Below are positions 7,494-16,923 of a DNA stretch of 32,079 nt, piece after piece (the first letter of the stretch is position 1; every line of letters starts with the position of its first letter). A model generated the notes under the pieces. The model saw only the letters and a list, made by a program, of their open reading frames with translations. It made no database searches and was not told the DNA's origin. Both the position numbers and the translations under genes were made by a program. Source of the DNA: an uncultured Akkermansia sp. (GTDB lineage Bacteria > Verrucomicrobiota > Verrucomicrobiia > Verrucomicrobiales > Akkermansiaceae); the NCBI GenBank assembly GCA_947632055.1, contig CANRNS010000013.1:1-32079 (forward strand), read 5' to 3'.

Positions 7494-10400
7494 TCACATT
7501 TTGTTAAGAAGAATGTAAACTTCCTCGAGTTGGTCAGCCGGCTTTTTCTTTTGCAAGCGAGGGAAACGCTTGTCCAGCATGATGTATTCATTGTTGCGTG
7601 TGAGGAGCAATTTTTGTCCGCTGATTTCAACGATGCTTATGCCGTGCCGCGCCGCTGCAATACGTATTTTTTGCAGGAGAATTAAGTGCTGAACTTCTCT
7701 TGGAAGTTTTCCAAAACGATCGCGCCACGCACGCTGCAAACATTCAATTTCTGCTATGTCTCCTGTCTGTGCCAATGAGGTGTAGCATTCCATGCGTGCT
7801 TGTACAGAACTGACATAGGAGGACGGTATGTATGCTCCAAGAGCATCTTCACCCGCCACGGCGGCTGTAGCCTCACTCATGCACAAGAATGAAGCTTTGA
7901 CTTGGGTGTCGGCACGCGTCGTCGGCATAAGTCCTCGCAGGCGATCCACGCTTTGCCGCAGCAGCCGACAATATAACTCGAAGCCAATAGCTGCAATATG
8001 TCCACTCTGTTGGGTACCCAGCAGGTTACCGGCTCCGCGAATTTCCAAATCACGCATAGCAATCTTGAAGCCACTGCCAAGATCGGTATACTGTTTGATG
8101 GCTGATACGCGTCGTCGAGCATCTCCACTGTACAAATAATCTTTCTCTGGCAGAAGAAGATAAGCGTACGCCCGCTCGCTGCTGCGCCCAACCCGCCCGC
8201 GCAATTGGTACAAATCCGCCAGACCAAAACGATCGGCGCGGTCAATAATGATTGTATTGGCATTCGGGATATCGATGCCGCTCTCAATAATTGTGGTGGA
8301 GAGCAACACATCTGCTTTGCCTGCTACAAAGTTGCGCATGATTTGCTCCAATTCAGTTTTGTCCATTTGTCCATGGCCGGTGACAATCCGCGCTTGCGGT
8401 ACGAGCCGGTGCAGCATGATTTCCATGGTGTCAATGGATTGAACCCGATTGTGCAAGAAGAACACTTGCCCTTTTCGTTCCAGTTCACGTTCGATGGCAT
8501 TCTTGATGAGATCTTCGCTGTATGGGCAGACGGCTGTTTGTACAGGCAGACGGTTGGGAGGCGGGGTGTTGATGGTGCTCATGTCGCGCGCCCCCATGAG
8601 CGCCACATAGAGTGTGCGCGGAATAGGCGTGGCGGAAAGCGTAAGCATATCCACCATATGGAACGCACGCTTGAATTGTTCTTTGTGACGCACGCCAAAA
8701 CGTTGCTCTTCATCGATGACGGCCAACCCCAGATTGCGAAAGATGACATCTTTGGAGAGTAAGCGATGCGTGCCAATCACGATGTCCACGCTTCCATCTC
8801 GCAGACCGTCTAGGATCTCCGGCACGCGTTTGGCCGGGGTAAACCGACTGAGAAGTTCGATGCGTATCGGGTATTCGCTCATGCGTTCGCGAAAGGTGCG
8901 ATAGTGTTGATCGGCAAGGACTGTTGTAGGCGCCAGCAAGACTGCTTGTCTTCCGCCTGTGACGCATTTGAATGCGGCGCGCAGCGCTACTTCTGTTTTA
9001 CCAAAGCCTACATCTCCGCAGATGAGGCGATCCATTGGCCGATCCGATTCCATGTCCGCCTTTGTTTCACGTATTGCGCGCAACTGGTCGGGAGTCTCAC
9101 GATAGGGAAAGGAGGCTTCAAATTGCCACATCCATGTGGAATCCGCCGGATGGGCTGTGCCGGGTTTGCTTTCACGCTGCGCTTGCACTTCCAGCAACTG
9201 GGCCGCATAGTCCTCCACAGCTTTTTGGGCCGCTTTGCATGCGCGTTGCCAGCGTGCATCTCCCAGTCGATTGAGATTCGGCGGTTTTGTGCCTAAGCTT
9301 ATGTACTTGGAAACAAGATGAGCTTGGCTGAGGGGGACGCGCAACAGCACGTTGTCGGCGTATTGGATATGCAACTGTTCTTCCTCAATTTCAGAGCTCC
9401 GCATGATGCCCAAAAAACGTCCCAGCCCGTGAGAGGCATGGATGACGAGGTCGCCGGGTTGAATGTCGGCAAGTGGCGCCTGAACTTGGGCGGCGCGTAT
9501 ACGTGTTTCGCGCGATGGGCCGCTGCGGCGGTGTACGACAGAATGACGTCCAAAAATTTCTGCCGCAGAGAGCACGGCAAGTTTGGCGCTGGGCACACTA
9601 AACCCACAGGGAAGTTCGCCTATGCGCGCTTGCACGGCATGCCACGTCGGATCATCCCCACAGATTTCCTCAAAACGTTTTTGTTCGCCTTGGTGGTAAA
9701 AATACATGACAAGGCGCCATTTCTCTTCTCTGCGGCTTTGCAGGATACTTTGCACATAAGCGCGACGTGCTTCCTGCATCACAAAATCTCCGCTTTCGAA
9801 AGTGCCCAATGGCGTTGGGAAAAAGGAGAGATCATCTTGTTGGAGCGCTTCATAGAGTGGGTGCTGTGGGTCTATATTCTGCGGTGGAGTTTCCAGGATG
9901 ACGACATCTGCACTTTCGCCGCAGCCCGGCAGGGCAATGGTGAGATCCTGCTCTGTTATTTGGTCGCGTAGGGTTCCCTGCTCCGTGGGTTCGGCCAGCA
10001 GAAGATCTACCTTTTGCATTTTGTTAAATGAGAGCTGGGAATCCACGTCGAAGCTGCGCAGACTTTCGATGGTGTCATCCATGTACTCAATCCGCAAGGG
10101 AGCCGAGGCTTGAAGAGCAAACACATCCAATATACCACCGCGCAGGCTCCACTGATTGCGCGCGGTCACCTGATCTACGCGCTCAAAGTTATGTTGCTTG
10201 AGCAAATCAATGAACTGTTCGAGAGTGCAATCTGTTTTTCCCACTTGCAGGTGAAGCGATGCATTTTGCGCCGCTGAACGAAAATTGGGCACCGGGTCGT
10301 CGAGAGCGATTGGTGTCACCACGACGACTTGGGTGTCGTGGTGTGGTTGGCTCAGGCGGTAGAGAGCATCCAGACGTTCGGCAGTGACATCGGGGTCGCT

Positions 10401-10601
10401 TACGGCCTGGCGCACTTGCCATTCTTGCTCAGGCACAAAATGGCATCGCAGGCTGCTCCACAGAGGAAACTCGGCGCAAATGCGTTCTTGCACGGGTAGA
10501 GAATCCGCCACAACCCATATTCGTTTGCCTGTCGGCGCCTTTTGTGCTACCATCGCCACAACAAAGGCATAGGCCGCTGGACAGGTGGACGGAAACAGCA
10601 C
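7494..10601 (-). CDS. mfd: Transcription-repair coupling factor Mfd
   Basis: An ATP-driven translocase that removes RNA polymerase stalled at DNA lesions and recruits UvrA. From the GTG at 10601 it is 1035 residues, shorter than the usual 1150 or so. Seen in order are a UvrB-like N-terminal domain, a CarD-like RNAP-interaction domain ([15 protein letters not shown], about residue 390), Walker [10 protein letters not shown] (about 528), DEEQ (about 628), motif [28 protein letters not shown], and a C-terminal TRCF domain. The same frame stays open upstream to a TGA at 10703 and encodes plausible Mfd sequence (LTELVASC...FARQLAALRID) but has no ATG, GTG or TTG there. An ATG at 10704 is one frame off. 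The true start is therefore unresolved: GTG 10601, a rare codon near 10694, or an upstream frameshift. Confidence 0.92.
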   Translation of the reverse strand: MLFPSTCPAAYAFVVAMVAQKAPTGKRIWVVADSLPVQERICAEFPLWSSLRCHFVPEQEWQVRQAVSDPDVTAERLDALYRLSQPHHDTQVVVVTPIALDDPVPNFRSAAQNASLHLQVGKTDCTLEQFIDLLKQHNFERVDQVTARNQWSLRGGILDVFALQASAPLRIEYMDDTIESLRSFDVDSQLSFNKMQKVDLLLAEPTEQGTLRDQITEQDLTIALPGCGESADVVILETPPQNIDPQHPLYEALQQDDLSFFPTPLGTFESGDFVMQEARRAYVQSILQSRREEKWRLVMYFYHQGEQKRFEEICGDDPTWHAVQARIGELPCGFSVPSAKLAVLSAAEIFGRHSVVHRRSGPSRETRIRAAQVQAPLADIQPGDLVIHASHGLGRFLGIMRSSEIEEEQLHIQYADNVLLRVPLSQAHLVSKYISLGTKPPNLNRLGDARWQRACKAAQKAVEDYAAQLLEVQAQRESKPGTAHPADSTWMWQFEASFPYRETPDQLRAIRETKADMESDRPMDRLICGDVGFGKTEVALRAAFKCVTGGRQAVLLAPTTVLADQHYRTFRERMSEYPIRIELLSRFTPAKRVPEILDGLRDGSVDIVIGTHRLLSKDVIFRNLGLAVIDEEQRFGVRHKEQFKRAFHMVDMLTLSATPIPRTLYVALMGARDMSTINTPPPNRLPVQTAVCPYSEDLIKNAIERELERKGQVFFLHNRVQSIDTMEIMLHRLVPQARIVTGHGQMDKTELEQIMRNFVAGKADVLLSTTIIESGIDIPNANTIIIDRADRFGLADLYQLRGRVGRSSERAYAYLLLPEKDYLYSGDARRRVSAIKQYTDLGSGFKIAMRDLEIRGAGNLLGTQQSGHIAAIGFELYCRLLRQSVDRLRGLMPTTRADTQVKASFLCMSEATAAVAGEDALGAYIPSSYVSSVQARMECYTSLAQTGDIAEIECLQRAWRDRFGKLPREVQHLILLQKIRIAAARHGISIVEISGQKLLLTRNNEYIMLDKRFPRLQKKKPADQLEEVYILLNKM

Positions 10602-10702
10602 TGGTTCGTTCTGTTTTAAGTCGATACGCAGAGCCGCGAGCTGCCGTGCAAAGGGTGGGCAACTTGCGACGAGCTCTGTGAGGGGAAGAGCGATACGCGG
10701 TC

Positions 10703-10731
10703 ATTTTACCGACTTTCTTGCAGTTTGTCCA
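10703..10731 (-). promoter_or_regulatory. Putative mfd promoter
   Basis: On the minus strand: -35 TGGACA (10731-10726), 17-bp spacer, -10 TAAAAT (10708-10703). The predicted start is near 10696. The -10 overlaps the out-of-frame ATG at 10704, so this promoter could not express a protein from that ATG. Confidence 0.45.
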
Positions 10732-10749
10732 CAAAAATGACTATATAAT
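10718..10749 (+). promoter_or_regulatory. Putative bamA promoter
   Basis: A perfect TATAAT lies at 10744-10749, overlapping a TATATA at 10742. The best -35 is TTGCAG (10718-10723), 18-20 bp away depending on the -10 chosen. The leader to the bamA ATG is about 35 nt. It overlaps the divergent mfd promoter. Confidence 0.45.
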
Positions 10750-10790
10750 AGCTTGACCTCAGGAGCTGGTTAAGGCAAGATGGTGGGCGT

Positions 10791-13397
10791 ATGAATCCAA
10801 GTACCCTGCATACACCGTCACCTTGGTTAGCGGTTTTTCTTCTCGCCATTGGCTTCTCAGTCCTCCCTGCCCAGGAATCGGCAGATGATCCATTCCTCGA
10901 TGCTATGCTCGATCAGGATGGGTCTACACCTACTGAGGAAGCCATACCAGTAGCATCTGATCCGGATGTAAAACCTGACACTACACCAGCTCAACAAGTT
11001 CCTGCCCAGAGTGAGGGGATGTCCGGCCGCTTGATCAATACTTCCGTGGATACACAGCTTCTCGATCAAAACAGAGTGATGCATGAGCTAGGAGAAGCTA
11101 CTGGCTTGGGAATCTTGAGTGATTCAACTGCTTATGAGGGTAAAACGGTGACCGGGGTCAGCATCCGTTATATGTCCGGAAAACCCACGGTTCCCGACCA
11201 GCGTTTGCTGGATGTTATTCAGACTGCTCCGGGATCAAAATACAGGGCTTCGCGGGTGAACGATGATTTGGAGCGTTTGTTGGAGAAGGGTCTCGTTGGC
11301 AATAATGCACGGGTGGCAGTGGTGCCATCTGGCGGTGGAGTACGTGTTATTTTTGAGGTAGAATCTTCCAGAGTGATGGGGGGTGCAGGGTTTACAGGCA
11401 ACCGCCGATACACGGCAAAGAAGCTGCGCGAGGTGACGAAGCTCAACTCGGGGCGCGTGATTAATGACCACGATTTGGCGCGCGCCAGGGCTGAGATCAT
11501 CAAATTGTACCAAGGTGCGGGATACCCGGATGTGAAAGTGAGCTGGCGCCACCAACCTACTGCCCGGCAAGGCTATCAGGATGTTATCTTCGATATCCAG
11601 GAGGGTCGCCAGGTTCGTTTGCAACATATCCGTTTCGCTGGAAATAAACAGTTTGATGCCCAACAGTTGCGTCAAATGATGAAAACAAGACAGCGCAACA
11701 TTTTCCATTGGATCGATGATTCAGGTAACATTGATCGTGAACAGCTGGACGATGATCTGCAGGAGATTATTCGCCACTACCGCAACTACGGTTACCTTCG
11801 CGCTGCCATTACTAAGGTGGATTACACGTCTCCGAGTGGATTGAAGGGGCCGCAGGATCTCAATATGCTGGTGCATATCAATGAGGGACCGCGCTACCGC
11901 GTACGCCATGTTTCTTTTAAAGGCAATTCGGTCTACTCTTCCAAGCAACTTGAACCAGGCATGAGCATGCTGGATGGCGATATTTATTCCCTGCAGAAGG
12001 TGTCGGACGATTCGACGATGATTCGCAAATACTACGGGGCTAAAGGTTATGCAGATGCTGACGTACGCCCGGATATCAACGAAGTGGGAGTGGAGAAGGA
12101 TGGCACGCGTGTTGTTGATATCTGTTATGAGATTACTGAAGGAGGAAGCTACCGCGTGGGTCGCGTGAATGTGCGCGGTAACACAAAGACCAAGTCACAC
12201 GTTATCCTTCGTGAGCTTCCGCTCAAATCCGGTCAAAACTTTAACTCTGTGGACTTGGAGACTGCCAAGCGACGCATTGAGAATCTTGGCTACTTTGATG
12301 GTGTCGACGTATCCCCTGCAGCTTCTCCTATTCCCGGTTATCGCGACATCAACATCAATGTGCATGAACGAATGACGGGCAGTCTTACTTTTGGTGTGGC
12401 ATTTTCTTCTGTGGAAAATGTCTACCTATACGCCAATGCTGTGCAGTCTAACTTTGATATTCGAGGGCTCTTTGGGCGTGGGTCACTCGTGGGTGGAGGT
12501 CAGCGCTTGAGTGTGCAAGGTAAGCTGGGCTTCGATTACCAGAGTGCCAGTATCAGCTTGACTGAGCCGTGGTTCTTAGACCGTAAACTTGAACTCGGCA
12601 ACGAGCTTTATTTCTCCAACTCGTCTTACATGAGCGATTATTACACGCAGAAAAATTACGGTTATGCCGTTTCGCTGCGGCGCGCAATTGATGATAAACA
12701 ATCAGTGCGCCTCTCTTATCGTATCGAAAATTATGAGTTGGATCCCGATGGCTACGCACCTATTTTCTTCTTGCTCAACTGCGGTGAATATACCCGTAGC
12801 AACATCGGTTTGAGCTACGAATACGATACCCGTGATGAGATGATTACACCGCGTAAAGGTGGCAATGTTGAACTGCATGCTTCGTACAGTGGACCCGGTT
12901 CCACGGTGGAGACATACAGCATGGGAGCCAATGCGTCTGTCTATTACAATTCCATCTGGGATTCGATCTTTAGTCTGAACTTTGGGATGGAGACTATCGA
13001 CACTCTGCACAAGGATGAGTCGGTGCCTATCTTTGAGAGGTGTTATTTGGGTGGTCCGGCAAACTTGCGTGGCTTCCGTTATCGCGATGTGGGTATGGTG
13101 GATGAGCGTTTAGCCGGCGATGAGACCATGGGTGGCAACTCCTCTGCCTTTGTGCAGGCGGAAGTAAGCGTCCCTCTGGCAGATATCGCTCGTTTCGCCT
13201 TCTTTGTGGATGCCGGTTTTGTGCATGAGCAATCTTTTGATTTCCACCTAGATGACTTCTGCGCGGATTACGGTATTGGTTTGCGTCTCAATCTTCCCAT
13301 TGGTCCATTGGCCGTGGATTACGCTATCCCCTTCAAAAAATCTAATGCGATCGATCGATCCGGACAGTTCCAGTTCTACGCCAACTATAAGTATTGA
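10791..13397 (+). CDS. bamA: Outer membrane protein assembly factor BamA
   Basis: An 868-residue outer-membrane insertase core of the BAM complex. A signal peptide (LAVFLLAIGFSVLPAQ, about residues 13-28) is followed by a low-complexity acidic/proline-rich stretch to about residue 75. Then come tandem POTRA repeats (TGVSIRYMSGKPTVPDQRLL..., VRLQHIRFAGNKQFDAQQL..., YRVRHVSFKGNSVYSSKQL..., YRVGRVNVRGNTKTKSHVI), about 120-495. The C-terminal 16-stranded barrel has the signature LGGPANLRGFRYRDVG near residue 758 and ends in an aromatic-rich strand (FQFYANYKY). Two small genes follow closely on the same strand. The N-terminal linker makes it a little longer than typical BamA (about 800). Confidence 0.93.
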   Translation: MNPSTLHTPSPWLAVFLLAIGFSVLPAQESADDPFLDAMLDQDGSTPTEEAIPVASDPDVKPDTTPAQQVPAQSEGMSGRLINTSVDTQLLDQNRVMHELGEATGLGILSDSTAYEGKTVTGVSIRYMSGKPTVPDQRLLDVIQTAPGSKYRASRVNDDLERLLEKGLVGNNARVAVVPSGGGVRVIFEVESSRVMGGAGFTGNRRYTAKKLREVTKLNSGRVINDHDLARARAEIIKLYQGAGYPDVKVSWRHQPTARQGYQDVIFDIQEGRQVRLQHIRFAGNKQFDAQQLRQMMKTRQRNIFHWIDDSGNIDREQLDDDLQEIIRHYRNYGYLRAAITKVDYTSPSGLKGPQDLNMLVHINEGPRYRVRHVSFKGNSVYSSKQLEPGMSMLDGDIYSLQKVSDDSTMIRKYYGAKGYADADVRPDINEVGVEKDGTRVVDICYEITEGGSYRVGRVNVRGNTKTKSHVILRELPLKSGQNFNSVDLETAKRRIENLGYFDGVDVSPAASPIPGYRDININVHERMTGSLTFGVAFSSVENVYLYANAVQSNFDIRGLFGRGSLVGGGQRLSVQGKLGFDYQSASISLTEPWFLDRKLELGNELYFSNSSYMSDYYTQKNYGYAVSLRRAIDDKQSVRLSYRIENYELDPDGYAPIFFLLNCGEYTRSNIGLSYEYDTRDEMITPRKGGNVELHASYSGPGSTVETYSMGANASVYYNSIWDSIFSLNFGMETIDTLHKDESVPIFERCYLGGPANLRGFRYRDVGMVDERLAGDETMGGNSSAFVQAEVSVPLADIARFAFFVDAGFVHEQSFDFHLDDFCADYGIGLRLNLPIGPLAVDYAIPFKKSNAIDRSGQFQFYANYKY

Positions 13398-13415
13398 TCG
13401 TTTTCTCTGCTGCTC

Positions 13416-14330
13416 ATGAACAGCTCTCCCCTGCCCTTTGCTCCGCCTTCTTTGGCGGATGCAGTGTGGGCGTGGCGGTGTACTCAAGATGCGTGCTGTA
13501 GTGACCTCTCGATGGTCAATATCTTGCTTTTGCAAGACAAATATCATACGACGGTGGCGCATGAACAGGGGATGCTTTTCCGCCATTATGAGCAAAACGA
13601 TCGCTTGCTCGGCTATGCGTTCCCGGCAGGCATGCAGAATCGAGAGGCCATCCACCGTGGTCTGGAGCTTATTCGCGCGGATGCTGTGGCGCGACGACGC
13701 CCATTGAGATTTTGTCTGCTCACATCTGCGCAGCGTGAGATCTTGGAAGAATGGGCGCCAGGAGAGTTTACATACGCCAGTGATCGTGGGGACGCGGATT
13801 ATCTCTATCGCCGTGAGCATTTAGCTGAACTCCCAGGCACTCTCTACCACGCCAAACGTAACCATATTGCGCGCTTTATTCGTAATTTTCCGGAATGGAG
13901 CTGTCGCTCACTGAGTCGTTATACTGCGCCAGAAGCTTTACATATTGCTGAGACTTGGCTCGCATCGCATGAGGAGGATACCCCTGCTTTGAACTACGAG
14001 CTGCATGCCATTTCACGTGCTTTGGAACTTGCTGAACAGTTGCATCTCGTCGGCTTGGTACTTTACGTGGGGGTGCAACCAGTTGCCATGGCCATCGGTT
14101 CCTTCATTTCTGAGCAGGTAGTCGATATCCATTATGAAAAATGCATCCCCACGTTTCGTGATGCGTATGCCCTTATCAACCGCGAATTTGCGCGCTCGCT
14201 ACCCGATGCCTGCCTATTCGTGAATCGCGAAGAGGATTTGAACTCTCCGGGGTTGCGCAAGGCTAAGCTTTCTTACCATCCGCAGTCTATCCTCGAAAAG
14301 TTCTCTGCTCTCCCCTGCCCCTCATGCTGA
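13416..14330 (+). CDS. DUF2156 (LPG synthase C-terminal-like) protein
   Basis: A 304-residue protein starting 18 bases after bamA. It resembles the DUF2156 family, the GNAT-like catalytic domain of phosphatidylglycerol lysyltransferases, without the membrane part. Typical segments are ADYLYRREHLAELPGTLYHAKRNHIARF (about 128-155), LVLYVGVQPVAMAIGSFI, VDIHYEKCIPTFRDAYALINREFAR and FVNREEDLNSPGLRKAKLSYHP. Members are thought to transfer aminoacyl or other acyl groups; the substrate here is unknown. It lacks transmembrane helices and is probably cytoplasmic. It overlaps the next gene by 7 bases, so the two are likely co-translated. Confidence 0.82.
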   Translation: MNSSPLPFAPPSLADAVWAWRCTQDACCSDLSMVNILLLQDKYHTTVAHEQGMLFRHYEQNDRLLGYAFPAGMQNREAIHRGLELIRADAVARRRPLRFCLLTSAQREILEEWAPGEFTYASDRGDADYLYRREHLAELPGTLYHAKRNHIARFIRNFPEWSCRSLSRYTAPEALHIAETWLASHEEDTPALNYELHAISRALELAEQLHLVGLVLYVGVQPVAMAIGSFISEQVVDIHYEKCIPTFRDAYALINREFARSLPDACLFVNREEDLNSPGLRKAKLSYHPQSILEKFSALPCPSC

Positions 14331-14812
14331 CCCACCTTATTAGCGCTGATCGATGCGCCACATGCCGCCTTTGCTGTAATTTCCGGCGTTCTTCAGCTTG
14401 GGAGACTCCCATTCTCACTCCAGAGCTTGCTGATCTCTTGCGCTTGCGCGGTTTGCCACTTCGATCCCGCTCGGATGGTTCCATCACCTTTTCGTTGCAT
14501 TTCCCGGAACATGCGCCCGAAAGCTTTTGCGCCAATTGTCCGGCTCTCAATCCAGACTCTGGTTGCACTCTCCCACGAGAATTGCGCCCCATTGAGTGCC
14601 GACTCTGGCCGTTGCGACTCATGCGCATTTCGTCTGGCGCTCTCGTCCTTGGGCTGTATGATGCTTGTCCCGCGCTCTCTCCGGCTGTGCGTAAACAAAT
14701 GATCCGCGAGGCCACGGGGACCCTCCTCCCAACACTCCTTCGCATCGCCGACGAACAACCCGGCATCGTGCGTCCTTTTCATCCTGCGTATTCTGTCATT
14801 TGGCAGGAATAG
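14324..14812 (+). CDS. YkgJ-family cysteine cluster protein
   Basis: A 162-residue protein with a zinc or iron-sulfur type cysteine cluster near the N-terminus (Cys11, 14, 17, 18 in RCATCRLCC). Further cysteines occur in FCANCPAL, GCTLP, IECRLWPLR and DACPAL. This arrangement is characteristic of the YkgJ/UPF0153 family, whose function is not established. It overlaps the end of the DUF2156 gene, and the bamA, DUF2156 and YkgJ genes appear to form one transcription unit. It is followed by a terminator-like structure shared with the opposite-strand RNA gene. Confidence 0.85.
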   Translation: MLTHLISADRCATCRLCCNFRRSSAWETPILTPELADLLRLRGLPLRSRSDGSITFSLHFPEHAPESFCANCPALNPDSGCTLPRELRPIECRLWPLRLMRISSGALVLGLYDACPALSPAVRKQMIREATGTLLPTLLRIADEQPGIVRPFHPAYSVIWQE

Positions 14813-14828
14813 TCGTAGCTTTTTTTCG

Positions 14829-15009
14829 AAAAAAGCCGCTGTACCGTCAGCGGTTCATGGCCACGTTCCCCATGTCTAGGTGGGTGCAAGGTCGGGTTTG
14901 CCTGAGGTATCCATTGATGGACGGAACATGAAACCCTGTTCCTTATTGCTCCCTTGTCATATTTTAACGGTCCGGGCTTTTAATACCGCGTGTCACGCGT
15001 ACAGCAGCT
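14829..15009 (-). ncRNA. Structured small RNA, 6S-RNA-like
   Basis: A minus-strand transcript of about 181 nt, predicted from three independent signs. A promoter (15016-15044) places the start at about 15009. The 5' end AGCTGCTGTAC (15009-14999) pairs over 11 bp (one G-U) with GTACAGCGGCT (14844-14834). Six T follow at 14834-14829 as an intrinsic terminator. The inside can be drawn as one long irregular hairpin: GCGGT/ACCGC, GCC/GGC and CGTT/AACG, then a large asymmetric bubble, then CAAGG/CCTTG, GGGTTT/AAACCC and an apical region. Paired ends, length and a central bubble are the design of 6S RNA, which mimics an open promoter and binds RNA polymerase. The 6S identity is inference from shape; that it is a structured RNA is better supported. 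An alternative terminator hairpin, CCGCTG/CAGCGG, lies at 14836-14853. Confidence 0.55.
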
Positions 15010-15015
15010 TCCTTC

Positions 15016-15044
15016 CTTTTATCAGGTCCCGCCCTCTCTTGCAA
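15016..15044 (-). promoter_or_regulatory. Promoter of the small RNA gene
   Basis: On the minus strand: -35 TTGCAA (15044-15039), 17-bp spacer, -10 TAAAAG (15021-15016). Each box matches the consensus at 4 of 6 positions. The predicted +1 at about 15009 is the first base of the RNA's closing stem. Confidence 0.5.
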
Positions 15045-15072
15045 GTCCTATGACTGTCATTGAAGTCTATCA

Positions 15073-15088
15073 TGTTCCACGTGGAACA
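15073..15088. promoter_or_regulatory. parS-type ParB-binding palindrome
   Basis: TGTTCCACGTGGAACA is a perfect 16-bp palindrome, extended to 20 bp by flanking CA/TG (15071-15090). It fits the parS consensus TGTTNCACGTGNAACA and is identical to sites I recall for Pseudomonas. It lies between the divergent promoters of the small RNA and argS. ParB bound here would help segregate the origin region. parA and parB are not in this window. Confidence 0.7.
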
Positions 15089-15105
15089 TGCAGCACGGTT
15101 TGAGA

Positions 15106-15134
15106 TTGACAAACAGGTGAGCATTGTGTATAAG
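15106..15134 (+). promoter_or_regulatory. Promoter of argS, short leader
   Basis: A perfect -35 TTGACA (15106-15111), a 17-bp spacer and -10 TATAAG (15129-15134). The predicted start near 15141 leaves only about 4 nt before the ATG at 15145. Confidence 0.7.
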
Positions 15135-15144
15135 AAGCCGCGGC

Positions 15145-16923
15145 ATGATGACACTTCCGGAACAGATAGCGACAAGGCTGACAGATGCCCTGCGCGCTGA
15201 ATTGGGCGATGCGTTACCATCAGATTTTTGCGCTGCGGTTACGGCTAGTCAGGATTTGCGATATGGGGATTACCAAAGCAATGCGGCTATGGTATTGGCC
15301 AAGACGGCACGGAGAAATCCACGTGAGTTGGCCCAAGCGATGGTGACCCGGCTTGCAGATATGCTGGAGGCAGAAGTGTCTTTGGCCGGTCCGGGGTTTA
15401 TCAATTTTCGAGTGACGGCCAAGGAATATGCGGCACGCATGCAGGCCATGCTTGAAGATGAGCGGCTGGGTGTGCCGAAAACGAAAAGTCCCAAGAAGCT
15501 CGTGATTGATTTTTCTGCGCCGAATGTAGCTAAACCCATGCATGTGGGACACATTCGTTCAACCATTATTGGTGATACTTTGGCGCGCCTGGCTCGTTTC
15601 ATGGGTCATACTGTTATTACTGACAACCACATTGGTGATTGGGGAACGCAGTTTGGCATGATTTTATGGGGCTGGAAAAATTTGCTTGACCAGCAAGAGT
15701 TGGAGCGCCACCCCATTGAAGCTTTGCTGGCCACATACAAGGAGGTCAATAAACGATGCAAGGAACAGCCGACGCTTCTTGAAGCTTGCAAGGTTGAGCT
15801 TGTACGCTTGCAGAGCGGAGACGCTGAGAACCTGAGCATATGGAAACGCTGCATTGAGCTTACCAAATGCGGTTTGGAAAAAATATACAACAGACTGGAT
15901 ATTCACTTCGACTATTGGCTTGGGGAGAGTTTTTACAACGAGGCGCTACAACCGTTGGTGGAGGATTTGGTGGTTCGCGGTATTGCGCGTGAGAGTGAAG
16001 GAGCCATCTGCGTGTTTTCGGATGGTGCGCATGCACCGAAGGATGATCCGTTCTTGATCAGCAAAGATGGCGAATGGCAACCAGTGCCGGCCATTATACG
16101 CAAGGCTGATGGTGGTTTCTTGTACGCTACTACCGATCTCGCAACACTTGACTACCGTATCCGTGAGTTCCAAGCAGATTCAATTTGGTATGTCGTTGGC
16201 GCTCCTCAGGAAAGGCATTTCAAGCAAATTTTTGATATTGAACGTATGCGCGGCGTGACCGGTGATTTTCGTCATGTGGCCTTTGGTTCCATTCTCGGGA
16301 AGGATCGTCGGCCGTTCAAGACGCGTGATGGCGAGACTGTGAGCCTACAGGATGTGATGGATGAGGCTGTAGAGCGTGCCGCGAGTGTCGTTGATGAAAA
16401 AAGTCCCGATATGTCGGCAGAAGAGAAGGCTGCTGTAGCTGAGGCCATCGGCATTGGTGCAATCAAGTTTGCAGAACTGTCTCAAAATCGTCTCAGCGAC
16501 TATATTTTTGATTGGGACAAGATGCTTTCGCTTACCGGTGATACGGCTCCGTATCTCCAAAATTCATACGTGCGCGTGCGCGCCATTGAGCGCAAAATAA
16601 ATGATCCCGTCTTTGCCGCTGCGCTTTCCGGCGCTGCCAGGATTCAGTTCATTCTCACAGAAGAGCGTGAGTTTCATCTTGCCCGTCTGCTAGCTCGCTT
16701 TGCAGAGGTGGTGCCAGCTACTCTTGACGATTGCCGCCCCAATTTACTGGCAACTTATCTTTATGAGTTAGCTCGTGCATTCCACAGTTTTTACGAAGCT
16801 TGTCCTGTCCTGCGCAGTGAGTCATCCACCCGATATTCCCGCCTTGCGCTCTGCGAACTCACATCTCGCGTGCTTCGCCTTGGTATGAGCTTATTGGGTA
16901 TTCGTTTGCTCGAAAGGATGTAA
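15145..16923 (+). CDS. argS: Arginyl-tRNA synthetase
   Basis: A 592-residue class I aminoacyl-tRNA synthetase that charges tRNA-Arg. The frame opens at 15124, but the tandem ATG at 15145/15148 is preferred because the promoter -10 box covers the earlier codons. An N-terminal additional domain (about 1-100) binds the tRNA D-loop. The HIGH-type motif HVGH (residues 133-136) follows FSAPNVAKPMHVGH. GKDRRPFKTRDG replaces KMSKS, as is usual in ArgS. The C-terminal DALR domain (about 480-592) ends in CELTSRVLRLGMSLLGI. A palindrome directly after the stop probably terminates transcription. Confidence 0.95.
   Translation: MMTLPEQIATRLTDALRAELGDALPSDFCAAVTASQDLRYGDYQSNAAMVLAKTARRNPRELAQAMVTRLADMLEAEVSLAGPGFINFRVTAKEYAARMQAMLEDERLGVPKTKSPKKLVIDFSAPNVAKPMHVGHIRSTIIGDTLARLARFMGHTVITDNHIGDWGTQFGMILWGWKNLLDQQELERHPIEALLATYKEVNKRCKEQPTLLEACKVELVRLQSGDAENLSIWKRCIELTKCGLEKIYNRLDIHFDYWLGESFYNEALQPLVEDLVVRGIARESEGAICVFSDGAHAPKDDPFLISKDGEWQPVPAIIRKADGGFLYATTDLATLDYRIREFQADSIWYVVGAPQERHFKQIFDIERMRGVTGDFRHVAFGSILGKDRRPFKTRDGETVSLQDVMDEAVERAASVVDEKSPDMSAEEKAAVAEAIGIGAIKFAELSQNRLSDYIFDWDKMLSLTGDTAPYLQNSYVRVRAIERKINDPVFAAALSGAARIQFILTEEREFHLARLLARFAEVVPATLDDCRPNLLATYLYELARAFHSFYEACPVLRSESSTRYSRLALCELTSRVLRLGMSLLGIRLLERM

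Noticed and set aside
10725..10733. TTGTCCACA in the mfd/bamA gap as another DnaA box.
   Set aside because: It is a single one-mismatch match with no companions nearby, and it overlaps the mfd -35 box.
14999..15046. On the minus strand GGAAGGAAGC followed by ACGCGTG resembles part of the SRP (4.5S) RNA tip.
   Set aside because: The preceding GUCAGG strand and the paired asymmetric loop of SRP helix 8 are missing, and the sequence straddles the predicted promoter/start. The match is most likely chance.
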